From Azorinus chamasolen (lineage: Eukaryota > Mollusca > Bivalvia > Cardiida > Solecurtidae): DNA of 64,000 bases. The position numbers and the translations under genes are program-made. Where the stretch lies: contig OY755252.1 in NCBI GenBank assembly GCA_963576725.1, positions 57,686,816 through 57,750,815 of the forward strand, in the 5' to 3' direction. This document shows, one piece after another, positions 43,996-54,321 of this stretch (the stretch's first letter is position 1; each line of letters opens with the position of its first letter). The notes beneath the pieces were generated by a model. The model did not search any database. It saw only the letters and a list, made by a program, of their open reading frames with translations, and was not told the origin of the DNA.

Positions 43996-44309
43996 AATAT
44001 ATATCAGATTACATGTTACTCTATGGGTACCAAGGACAAATCTGTAATCTCTTTATAAGAAAACAATTTTGATGTACATGTAATTTAGTTGAGATAGAGA
44101 GTAACACAGCATATATCATGCATGTTTGAAACTGTTAGTATGTTTTTAACTCTTAACCTGACGAATATTCATGTTCCCTTTAATAATTAACTGATGAATA
44201 TTCATGTAAGAAATATATATTGTATGAATATTCATTAGCTGAACTTTTATAATAGAACAAGGGAATTACTTGAACCAGTATTCAGATAACATCAGAGATT
44301 ATACTGCGC

Positions 44310-44522
44310 AGTAAACCCCTCTAAACCAGACATTAAATTTAGTAAAAATATCGGTCTTGGAGACAGGTTGCAGCTTAATGCAGGGTGAAAGTCATGCAGA
44401 ATGCTCCACTCAGGCCTCTAGGAGCTTTTTGCATGACTCACCCTGCATTAAGCAGCCAGTCCTGAGTAAAGGTACCTAAATTCTTGTCAACTAGAATTCT
44501 AATTTAGAAGGGCGTTCACTGT
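44310..44522. mobile_element. H3 MITE
   Basis: GCAGTAAACCCCTCTAAACC at the left and GAAGGGCGTTCACTGTA at the right. The hairpin centre is expanded (GCTCCACTCAGGCCTCTAGG). Confidence 0.8.
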
Positions 44523-44737
44523 ACATCAAAATGTAAACCGTTTCCTTCATACAACATAAATGCAAACATAGTAGACCCAGATCAGTCTGCTGCTGTTGGA
44601 GCCATCTGATCAGGTTCTCAAAGGAGTGCTTATTATAAAATTATAATAGATCTCACTTCAAGACTACATGAATTGTGGTTTCAATTTACTTCCTGTGTAC
44701 ATAAATTATGCTGTCTTGATATATATATCAGCTTATA

Positions 44738-46030
44738 TTAATTATACCCCCCTTTTGAAAAAATGGGGGTATATTGCTTTGCACATGTCGGTCGGTAGGT
44801 CGGTCGGTCGGTCGGTCGGTCGGTCGGTCGGTCGGTCGGTAGATCGATGGTTTCCGAACGATAACTAATAAACGACTTGGCCTAGAATCTTCAAACTTGC
44901 TGTGGTGGTTGGTCATGACAAGTAGATGACCCCTATTGTTTTTGAGGTCACTAGGTCAAAGGTCAAGGTCACCATGACCTAAAATGGTGAAATAGTTTCC
45001 GATCAATAACTGCTCAAGGGTTTGGCTTGGGATCTTCAAACTTGCTGTGGTAGTTGGTCATGACCACTAGATGACCCCTATTGATTTTGAGGTCACTAGG
45101 TCAAAGGTCAAGGTCACCATGACCTTAAATGGTTAAATGGTTTCCGATCAATAACTGCTCAAGGGTTTAGCTTAGAATCTTCAAACTTGCTGTTGTAGTT
45201 GGTCATGACCACTGAATGACCCCTATTGATTTTGAGGTCACTAGGTCAAAGGTCAAGGTCACCATGACCTTAACTTGTAAAATGGTTTCTGATCAATAAC
45301 TGCTCAAGGGTTTGGCTTAGGATCTTCAAATTTGCTTAGGTGGTTGGTCATGACAACTAGATGAGCCCTATTGTTTTTTAGGTCAATAGGTCAAAGGTCA
45401 AGGTCACCATGACCTTAAAGGATGAAATGGTTTGCGATCAATAACTGCTCAAGGGTTTGGCTTAGGATCTTCGAACTTGCTGTGGTGGTTGGTCATGACC
45501 AGTAGATAATCCCTATTATTTTTGAGGTCACTAGGTCAATGGTCAAGGTCACCATGACCTTAACTGGTGAAATGGTTTGCGATTAATAACTGCTCAAGGG
45601 TTTGTCTTAGGATCTTCAAACTTGCTGTGGTGGTTGGTCATGACAACTCGATGACCCCTAATTGATTTTGAGGTCACTAGGTTAAAGATCAAGGTCATCA
45701 TGACCTTAACTGATGAAATGGTTTCCAATTAATAACTGCTCAACGGTTTGGTTCGGGATCTTCAAACTTGCTGTGGTAGTTGGTTGTGGCCACTTGATGA
45801 CCCCTAAAGTTGTTGAGGTCACTAGGTCAAAGGTCAAGGTCACCATGACCTTAATATGTGAAATGTTTTCAGATCAATAAATGATCAGTGGTTTGGCTTA
45901 GGATATTCAAAGTTGCTGTGGTGATTAGTCATGACCGCTAGATGACCTCTATAGTTGAGGTCACTAGATCAAAGGTCAGGGGTCTGGGGGGGGGGGGGGG
46001 GGTATACATGTTTTACAAACATCTCTTGTT
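44738..46030. mobile_element. tandem-core element, eight ~145-bp units
   Basis: It starts ATTATACCCCCCTTTTG, with CCCCC pairing to ATGGGGGTATA, followed by a (GGTC)n run (about 44788-44840). Eight units of 144-147 bp follow, each with TTCCGATCAATAACTGCTCA, GATCTTCAAACTTGCTGTGG and AGGTCAAGGTCACCATGACC. It ends GGGGGGTATACATGTTTTAC and CATCTCTTGTT. The terminal CCCCC/GGGGG pairing and TTTCTTGTT-like end recur at 61026. It is likely a non-autonomous element of the pearl/HINE type or a relative; no protein is encoded. Confidence 0.8.
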
Positions 46031-46239
46031 TTCATGATGTCATTATTTCTTACATGAATGTTGAATCAAACAAGGAAAGTGTGAACTATGATACACACTC
46101 ATTTCAAGGAAGGACTCTCTGACCCATTTTCTCTCTGCATGCTTAAGTAACAATACATTCTGCAAAATATTACATCTGCCATGAATTCTTAATGTGGATT
46201 TTCTCCATGGTTTTTCAGAAACCAAAACCAAAGTATTTT

Positions 46240-46315
46240 CAATAGTTTGGATCTTGATGAGATGCGGAGTTACCTACCTTGCATCTAATCTGGATCCAGG
46301 CTCTTTGCAATAAGG
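46240..46315. mobile_element. H6 hairpin
   Basis: ATAGTTTGGATCTTGATGAG pairs with CATCTAATCTGGATCCAGGC around CGGAGTTACCTACCTTG. Confidence 0.7.
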
Positions 46316-46418
46316 TTATCACAGATTTGCTGCCAGTAGGCAAAGGAGTTGTTTTATATTTACAATCTACATCAAGGCCATTGTTCTTTAGTCCTTTTTG
46401 GTGCGAGAAACAATACCC

Positions 46419-46671
46419 TTAACCCTTCTCTTGCTGAATTTAAAATACATTTCTCCTTCTTTACCCATTCCCTGTTGTATAATTACATATATCTTCACTG
46501 TGTACAAGTATTCCGCTGTGCAATCACTGCTGTTAATTAAGTGCACTGGTTGCACAATCAACTTGTAAATAGTGAATACCCAGATGAGACAGCTCCTGCA
46601 GGAGCTGTCTCATCTTTGTCTTCACTATTTACAGGTAGGTATATTGATGTGAATAGCAAGTGAAGGGTTAA
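46419..46671. mobile_element. complete H2 MITE
   Basis: TTAACCCTTCTCTTGCTGAA to GCAAGTGAAGGGTTAA, 253 bp. The hairpin 46564-46632 has centre AGCTCCTGCAGGAGCT. Confidence 0.9.
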
Positions 46672-47722
46672 AGGTCCATTGCAAACAGTGTAGACCCAGA
46701 TGTGGGGCCGGCTCCTTTATAATAAAGGAGCCTTCCCATCTGGCTAATTGTGCAGTCTGCATTCTATTTGTCATTTTACACTTTTCTTTAAAAGAAATCC
46801 CTGAATATTTACTGTAAGCTTGACCTGTTTGAATTTTTGAATAGTCCATTTGAGAATTCCGGGTTGAAAGGGTTAAAAAAGTAATTCTTTAACCCATTCC
46901 CTCATAGCAAGCTATCTTTAGATCCAACCTCTTTGAACAAATCTACCAAAAAGGAGCATTTACTTGAGAAAAGGAAAATGTTGAAATTGTGTAGTTTTGA
47001 AACCATTGTAATAAATAGAGCATTACAATGCTCCAATGGAGAATGCTCTATTTATCACAATGGTTTCAAAATGAGGCATTGATTAAGGCATAGTTATGAA
47101 GGAATTTTTTTTAGGGTTAAGGTACACTATTCCCATTATAAATACATGTATATATCTTAACCATTAGCCTGATAGAGATGCCTTTCATGCAAACAACATA
47201 GACCCAGATCAAATGACATTATCCCCATTACCTCATAGGCTATTTTCAGATACAACCTCTTTGAATATATCTACCGAAATGGAGCATGAACTAGAGAAAA
47301 GGGAAAAGTTTAGAATTTTGTAGTTTTTAACCATTGTGATAAATAGAGCTCTATTTATCACAATGGTTTCACAAAGTGACTTTTACAAAGTCGTCAATAT
47401 TAGGAAATGGGGTTATATCAATCTGACTCTATCAGTTTCTGCCATAGTCAAACATTCCAGTGTTTAAATGCTCTGATCTTACTAATTAGCCTAATAAGCT
47501 ATTACACAGCAGATCGACCCTGATCAGACGGTTCCTACATCTGATCTAGGTGTTGATTTCTTATAATGGCATTATAAACACAGGCCTTTTTGGGGGTTTT
47601 CAGAAAAAGTAAGAATCAGATCTAAACTATATCATAGCAAACAGCAGACCCTGACCAGAGGGACGTCTGATCTGGGTCTACTCTGTTTACAAAGGGGTAT
47701 CTTAGCGGAGGAAAGGGTTAAG
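46672..47722. mobile_element. H1 and H5 MITE cluster
   Basis: A decayed H1 hairpin (46680-46770, GGCTCCTTTATAATAAAGGAGCC-type centre) is followed by H5 at 46889-47120 (hairpin 46999-47067, centre rearranged to GCATTACAATGCTCC). H5 at about 47218-47414 has its hairpin collapsed to AGAGCTCT. H1 fragments at 47500-47722 include GCAAACAGCAGACCCTGACC and end GGAAAGGGTTAA. Confidence 0.75.
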
Positions 47723-48109
47723 AATGGAACGAGGAAGACATGGTTATTTGATTGATAACACATTAACCCGTACAGTGCTTAAAAGAGGGATTTATGCTAA
47801 TACCCAGATACATGTATGCCTCAATATTGACCTATTTCTGACTCGTACAAGCTTTTTTGAGAAACTGTTGGTCGAGTGTCAAACAGCTTGGATCCTGATG
47901 AGAGTTAATTCGACATCTCGTCTAGATCCAAGTTGCTTACAAATGCTAATCAGGTCACGCAGCTGGGCATGAGTCTTTAAGGAATACTGGTCTGTGATTG
48001 GTCATCTTTATGATAAATTCACTTGCATAGAGAAGAAGGATACAACCATGTATGAGTATCATTTTATCTTGCAGTTATCAGTCATATACAGAGTATAGTA
48101 AAACCTGTC
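47723..48109. other. no gene; H6 hairpin near 47880-47945
   Basis: CAGCTTGGATCCTGATGAGA and ACATCTCGTCTAGATCCAAG are decayed H6 arms. The remainder is unremarkable. Confidence 0.5.
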
Positions 48110-48362
48110 TTAACCCTTCGCTTGCTATTCACGTCAATGTACGTACCTGTAAATAGTGAAGATCCAGATGAGACAGCTCCTGCAGGAGCTGTCTCATTAG
48201 GGTCTGCACTATTTACAAGTTGATTGTGCAACCAGTGCACTCCACAGCAGTGATTGCACAGCGAAATACTTGTACACAGTGAAGATATATGTAATTATAC
48301 AACAGGGCATCATGGAAAAGAAGGATAAATATATTTTAAAAATTCAGCAAGAGAAGGGTTAA
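48110..48362. mobile_element. complete H2 MITE
   Basis: TTAACCCTTCGCTTGCTATT to GCAAGAGAAGGGTTAA. The hairpin 48148-48218 has centre AGCTCCTGCAGGAGCT. Its right TTAA (48359-48362) is also the left TTAA of the following H1 element. Confidence 0.9.
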
Positions 48363-48945
48363 CCCTTTCCCTGTTTTATATTTATTTCAAATTTCAATAC
48401 TTACTGAATATTCATAAACAAATTAGCTTATAATGAAATGTGGAAATTCGAACATTGAAGCTATATTGGAAAGTAAAGTAAAAGGTGTATTAAATTCCAT
48501 TAGCAAACAGAGCAGACCCTGATCAGACGGCTCCCAAATGCTCTATTTATCACAATGATTTCAGAAAGTGACTTTTACAGAGTCGTCAAAAGTCGTCAAT
48601 ATGAGGGAATGGGTTAAGCAAATAGAGCAGACCAGAAACTTTAAAATCATATCTACATGTACCGGTATATCACTTCTTAAGCAAACAGAGCAGACCCAGT
48701 GATCATCAGACGGCTTCTATAGAAGCTGTCTGATCTGGATCTACTCTGTTTTGCAATGGCATAGAAAGGTGTATTTATAGAGTAAAGGGCTGAGTATACA
48801 TGTAGATAGTATTATGATTCTACAGTTTCTCAACAGTCATATGGCCAGACATTTCTGTGTTCATGTAGTAGTATAACATTTCATGTAATTGATATTCATG
48901 ATGTCATTATTTCTTACATGAATATTCATGGAGTAAAAGGGTTGA
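48359..48945. mobile_element. H1 / H5 / H1 run
   Basis: TTAACCCTTTCCCTGTTTTA starts an H1 whose left hairpin arm (GCAAACAGAGCAGACCCTG, GGCTCCC) is joined directly to an H5 right arm (AATGCTCTATTTATCACAAT), ending ATGAGGGAATGGGTTAA at 48617. A second H1 hairpin lies at 48683-48757, and its element ends GGAGTAAAAGGGTTGA. Confidence 0.75.
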
Positions 48946-49073
48946 ATGAAAGATGAGCTCATCAAGCATAGGGTTATAACAATCTTGAGCTCTGCAAACA
49001 GATGAAATATTTGAAACCTGATATTATCCCTCAGTTTTTGACTGTCCTATGATAGATAAGGTTTACGTTACTG

Positions 49074-49295
49074 CAGTAAAAACCCCCCCTCTAAACTGGA
49101 CGCTCAATTTAGTATAAATATCGGTCTTGGAGACACTTAGTGGCAACTTAATGTAGGGTGAAAGTCAATTGCAGAAAGCTCCTCTAGGAGCTTTCTGCAT
49201 GACTTTCACCCTGCATTAAGCAGCCACCTGCCTAAAGGTATCTAAATTCTTCTCTACTTAGTACTAGAATTCCGGTTTATCTGAGGGGGTTTATA
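49074..49295. mobile_element. H3 MITE
   Basis: GCAGTAAAAACCCCCCCTCT at the left. The hairpin at about 49143-49232 is near-perfect, AGCTCCTCTAGGAGCT. The right end GGTTTATCTGAGGGGG is diverged. Confidence 0.8.
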
Positions 49296-49386
49296 AAGTT
49301 ACTGTGATAATTCAATCTTCCCTCTACACTACTAGGTTTACTCACAGTGACTGCTCAACTTTTTCCTTCATACAAACGGTTCTTCA

Positions 49387-49512
49387 CACTTTTGCAAACA
49401 GAGTAGAACCAGATCAGACAAACATTTCTTCACACTTTACTTTCGCAAACAGAGTAGAACCAGATCAGACAGCTCCTGTAGGAGCAGTCTGATCAGGATC
49501 TGCTGTTTGCTG
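49387..49512. mobile_element. H1 hairpin with duplicated left arm
   Basis: GCAAACAGAGTAGAACCAG occurs at 49393 and again at 49445 (52-bp period). Only the second is followed by the full palindrome around AGCTCCTGTAGGAGC. Confidence 0.8.
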
Positions 49513-49623
49513 ATGAAATTATAATAGATATGATGCCATGCAGGCAGCATTTACCAATACAAAAAAATCCTATGTACATTGTACATCATAAATATTATGC
49601 CATTATGCAAATATAGCTAATAT

Positions 49624-49823
49624 AGTAAAATCTCGATTATTCAAATTTTCTGTATAGAAAGAATTTAAACCCTATTTAGGCAGGTGACTGCTTAATGCAT
49701 GGTGGAAGTCATGCAGAAAGCTCCTAGAGGAGCTTTCTGCATGACTTTCACCATGTATTAAGCTGCCACCTGTCTTAAAGATCGATTTAACAATACGTGT
49801 TCGAATCATCACGATTTTACTGT
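49624..49823. mobile_element. H3 core in a different pogo-like MITE
   Basis: TAGTAAAATCTCGATTATTC at the left and GAATCATCACGATTTTACTG at the right are a distinct inverted pair. The core is the usual H3 hairpin with AGCTCCTAGAGGAGCT. A second element of this end type with H3 core is at about 51592-51800. Confidence 0.8.
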
Positions 49824-49892
49824 ACTAGTATTCATAATATATGAAGCCTTTACTCTATAAATATGAATATCAATTACATGTAGATCATTCTT

Positions 49893-50560
49893 AAATTTAC
49901 AATGGCATATGAAAACAGAAATGTTTGAGTAATTTAATTGCAGAAACTGTAGAATTACACCTACCGTATTATTCCTAATAAACGCCCCCAGGGGCTTAAC
50001 ATTTTCCAAAAGGGGGGCCATTATTAAGGTAAGCTTTTTCCTAAATCCAATGTTCGGAAGTTTTTGTTAATGTTACATTTAAGTGTTCATTAAAATGATT
50101 TAAACTTTTGGATTGACTGGATTTTATCAAGATATACTGGATTTGAATTTGGATTTTCCTTTGAGTTTAACCTGGCGAGTAGATTTTTCCTACAAAAATA
50201 GCCGGGGGGCCCTTATTAGGGCACCAGGGGCTTCTATTAGGAATAATATGGTATATTTACCTTTCTCCTACTTTACCCATGCCCTGTTGTATAATAACAT
50301 ATATATTCACTGTGTACAAGTATTTCACTGTGCAATCACTGCTGCGGAGTGCACTGGTTGCACAATCAACTTGTAAATAGTGCAGACCCTGATGAGACAG
50401 CTCCTGCAGGAGCTGTCTCATCTGAGTCTTCACTATTTACAGGTAGGTATTATTGACGTGAATAGCAAGCGAAGGGTTAAATTTACAATGGCATATGAAA
50501 ACAGAAATGTTTGAGTAATTTAATTGCAGAAACTGTAGAATTACACCTAATTATTTACCG
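49893..50560. repeat. 74-bp duplication around two MITEs
   Basis: AAATTTACAATGGCATATGA...GAATTACACCTA occurs at 49893-49963 and 50479-50552. Between the copies lie a MITE with TACCGTATTATTCCTAATAA / TTAGGAATAATATGGTA ends (49962-50253) and a left-truncated H2 MITE (50254-50480, ending GCGAAGGGTTAA). Confidence 0.8.
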
Positions 50561-50969
50561 TAAATGATCAGAGCAGACTTTGATCAGACGTCGGCTCTGA
50601 CAGGAACCATAATTTGATTAGGATCTACTCTGTTTGTAAAGCGTCAATTCTAGGATCTCAGTGTCAAGCAAATACACAGTAACCTAGTTTCAACTGTCTA
50701 AAGTACATCGCACATTACCTAATTGATTTTTATTGACAATTGAATAAATTTTATACTTGATTGAATAATTCAACATTTTTAAATGATCGAGCACTATCCA
50801 CTTTAACATACCCAAATTACCGTAAGTATTCTGACAGCCAACCTTAGGCAAAAAGTGTAGATCCAGATTAAATAGCTCCTGATAGGGGGTCTGCTATTTT
50901 GTCAATCAAATTTAAAATTACAATTATTAAAACACATTATTTAGCCTCAGAAACTAATGGTGATCAGGA

Positions 50970-51140
50970 GTGTAAGATGTGTACATTAAAAGATTTTCAA
51001 GAATAACTTCTTTGTTTCTCCACCAAACCCTATGTTGTTACCATTCTTTAGAATCGGCTCGAAGAGTGGTCACAACATAGGGTTTGGTGGAGAAATGACG
51101 ATTTTAGTACTTGAGTACGCATCTTTATCTGTAACTCTGT
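50970..51140. mobile_element. H4 MITE, one inner arm deleted
   Basis: TTTTCAAGAATAACTTCTTT at the left and CACAACATAGGGTTTGGTGG at the right. The inner stem is shortened (TTTAGAATCGGCTCGAAGAG then TGGTCAC). Confidence 0.85.
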
Positions 51141-51361
51141 TATTTGTCAGCATGAAAAGGGTTAAGAAAATAAAATATTACCGTTTATATCTGTAGCTCA
51201 GATTACTTGTGGTTAGGGGTGTATTTAGGAGAGTTACGGTAAGATTTATGTCTTGGGGTTACTCACAGTCTAGCCTTGAGAATAAACACATCAGTTTGCC
51301 ATAAAATATAAAGAGTCTAATTGCTGTCAGAACTTTATTTGCAAATAGCATAGATTAGTAT

Positions 51362-52403
51362 GAGACATTTACCCTTTACTATATAAATACGCTTTTGCAA
51401 GCAGAGTAGACCCAGATCAGATGGCTCCTATACACTGACCCTGGGTCTACTCTGTTTGCAAATGTATGAAACATATTAACATGAAGGATAGGTTAATAAT
51501 ACGGTAACAAATTTGACTTGTTGATGATTCATACTGTCATTATTTTGACCTGAATATATTCAAGGCTGATCCTTTCCCTCGATCTGAGCTTCTACAGTAT
51601 AATTTTGATTTTTAGAACACTAAAATACGTATCATTATTGATCTTTAAGACAGGTGGCAGCTTAATGCATAGTCAAAGTCATGCAGAAAGCTCCTCTAGA
51701 AGCTTCCTGCATGACTTTCACCATGCATTAAGCAGCCACCTGCCTAATAGGGTCTAAATTCTTCTATACTTGAATTTCGAATTATCAAGATTATACTGTA
51801 CGTGTATACATGTATCAAATTTCAATACCTACAATGTCATGGACAAAAAGGTTATAATGAAATATGAAAGGCGGAACATTGTAGCCATTTTAGAAAGTAA
51901 AGATCTCGAAACAAATCTATCAAATTCCATTGGCAAACAGAGCTGAACCTGATCAGATGGCTCCTGTAGGAACCATCTGATCTGGGTCTTCTCTGTTTGC
52001 AAATGGGTGAAAATGCTTTTATATGAAGGTTTAGGGGTTAAAAGAGTTGATAATTGAGAATGAAATCTTTATGTGTTTATTGAAAGGAACCAGGAAGATT
52101 TTATCAAGTTCGCTGTTGACTACTATACTGCATTTGTTTGCTCTATGATAAATTTGATTTGCTGTTGTCTTGACCTACATTATTAGATATGCCTGTTTTT
52201 TTTATCACATGCATTTTGTAAACCCTGTACATGTTGAATATCCATGTAAGAAATATTGACAAAAAATACTTTATTTATCACAATGGTTTCAAAACTACAA
52301 AATTCTAAAAAATTCCTTTTACTCTTGTTAATGCTCCTTTTCCGTAGATTTATTCAAAGTGGTCACAATGGATCTAAAAATAGCCTATGAGGTAATGGGT
52401 TAA
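51362..52403. mobile_element. H1, H3, H1 and half H5
   Basis: H1 51362-51503 has a shortened hairpin. H3-core element 51592-51800 has ACAGTATAATTTTGATTTTT at the left. H1 hairpin 51932-52003 has centre GGCTCCTGTAGGAACC. From 52262 only the right half of an H5 survives (TTTATCACAATGGTTTC to ATGAGGTAATGGGTTAA, 52403). Confidence 0.75.
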
Positions 52404-53370
52404 GATAACCTCCACACAAGATGACTAAATTAAGCCATTACATCATACTGGCTAAATATAGAACAGGGAAATGATTAATATAATGTCTGCAAAGACTGAA
52501 TTGTCAAATAAACTATTCCAAAATTTAATCCAGTCAAGCTTACCAAGAATATTAAAAAAGGGTGTAACATGACAAACAGTGCAGACCCTGATGAGAGGGC
52601 TCCTTTAGGAGCCCTCTCATCTGGGTCTAATATCCCTTAGGAAAAAGAACTGCTAAAAACTGCAGTTTTTTAGCAGTGAAATAGCAGTTTTTTGAAAATA
52701 CTGCCTTCTTTAGCAGTATTTTATCATGGCCATAAGTTGTTGGTGAGCAGTTTACTGCAGTTTTCAAATAACTGCTGAAAACTGGATGTATAGTTCCATT
52801 CATTTGTGACAGTTTTTAACAGTAAAACATAACTGCTACCTGAAAAAATGGTTTAATTTGCAGTAAATAGCAGTACTTTTCTTGGAGCAGTTTTCTGGTT
52901 GCTTTTATTTGAACAGAAGAGCCAGTTTATAGCAGTTTTCATTTTACTGCATGATAAAAACTGTAATGGGTATAGGATCCTAGCTACTATAGAAATGGAA
53001 AACAAATTGGAGCTAGCATATTTTATTACTAATAGTATAATGACAATGTAGATTCCATATCAAGCTGACGATCAGTGATCCAGCTAGTAAGAAATAGCTG
53101 GCTCATCACCCGTTCCTTATTTGCTTGCGCCCTGTTGTCTGGCATGGCGCCAATTAAGTTGCCTCTTTGAATGTGGAAAAGTGCAGACACTGATCATTCT
53201 GGCTCAGCGTGAGATCAATTATCTCCATCCACTGGTCCAGTATATATTCCCCCTTCCCCATGTAGCATCGCCCCTATTGCGTTGGTCAATTAATTTATAT
53301 TATTAACCAATGAAATATAGATAACAAACAACTCCATCTAAGGTTACAAGATGTGTTTGTGAAACACTAT

Positions 53371-53900
53371 ATATACACTATATGCCCCCACAGCATAGCA
53401 AATGTAATACCTAAACATTTGTACTTTGACCTTGGAGGGTGGCCTTGACATTGTCATGTCACCACTCAAACTGTGAGCTAGACTTCATGAGATACATATG
53501 TAAATGCCAAATATGAAGTCTGTAATCTGTATATCTCTATTGGATCGAAAGTAAGTTAGTTGACCTACATGTATATCTGGCCTTTGACCTTGAAGGATGA
53601 CCTTGTCCCTAACATGTCACCTCTGAAAATATGCAGCTTCAAGAGATATACATGAATGCCAAATATCAAGTCTCTATCTCTACTGATTCATAAGTTATGC
53701 CCAAGTTTGAAGTTGCTGGCAAACAAACAAACATTTGACCTTTGACCCTTAAGGATGACCTTGACATGTCACCCCTCAAATTGTGCTGCTTTATGAGATA
53801 CTTATGCATGCCAAGAATCAAGTCTCTATCTGTAATGGCTCAAAAGTAACGACCAACGTTAAAGTTGGTGACAACCCCCCCCCCCCCCCCTCCACCAAAA
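53371..53900. repeat. tandem-core repeat, three ~170-bp units
   Basis: TTTGACCTTGGAGGGTGGCC, TTTGACCTTGAAGGATGACC and TTTGACCCTTAAGGATGACC each begin a unit with CATGTCACC, GAGATA and AAATATGAAGTCT-like blocks. It starts near ATATGCCCCCACAGC and ends in a C tract (about 53876-53890). It resembles the 44738 element in style, not in unit sequence. Confidence 0.75.
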
Positions 53901-54149
53901 AACACAAAAAAAAACCACTCTCCGATCTGATTTGGTGGGGGGGGTGTCACAATTTGGCCAGAGACGTAAATATATCTCTTATTAGACTATGTTGCGTAAG
54001 AATTACCAAATTGTCAATCACACTAAAAAAAACACCAATTGCTTCCGTAAACCAATTAAATTAATTAAAATATTCCAACTTGGCTTTGTTAAATTCCTGA
54101 AATCAAACCCTAGCTGATTAACACGATCAATACGCTATTAATTCGCCGA

Positions 54150-54321
54150 AACTGTAAATGCGGCCCAGTGCGAGTGTCATAGGTACGAAGCTCGCTGGCC
54201 CGAACCGTTCTGGTTCCCTTTCGCGTGTTTGGTTCCTAGCGTATGAAATCTGCTGAAATTCTGGCGGTTGAAGAAGTTAGTGGATAATTTCGTTTTGCAT
54301 TGCCGAAAGGGCTCCAAAGAG
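54150..54321 (+). promoter_or_regulatory. CpG-rich, promoter/first-exon-like segment
   Basis: More than a dozen CpGs fall in about 180 bp (CCCGAACCG, TTCGCGTG, TAGCGTATG, GGCGGTTG), unlike the CpG-poor surroundings. An ATG at 54243 opens only 13 codons. CCAAAGAG|GTAAAT at 54321 would serve as a splice donor. A candidate acceptor TTTGTTATTGCAG lies at 55823, followed by a short frame DWGYSCAYSPDQQA and stop. It could be the 5' end of a noncoding or transposon transcript. There is no direct evidence of transcription. Confidence 0.3.

Noticed and set aside
44668..44916. Frames with GRSVGRSV or RPTDRPTD repeats
   Set aside because: These come from the (GGTC)n run at the start of the tandem-core element.
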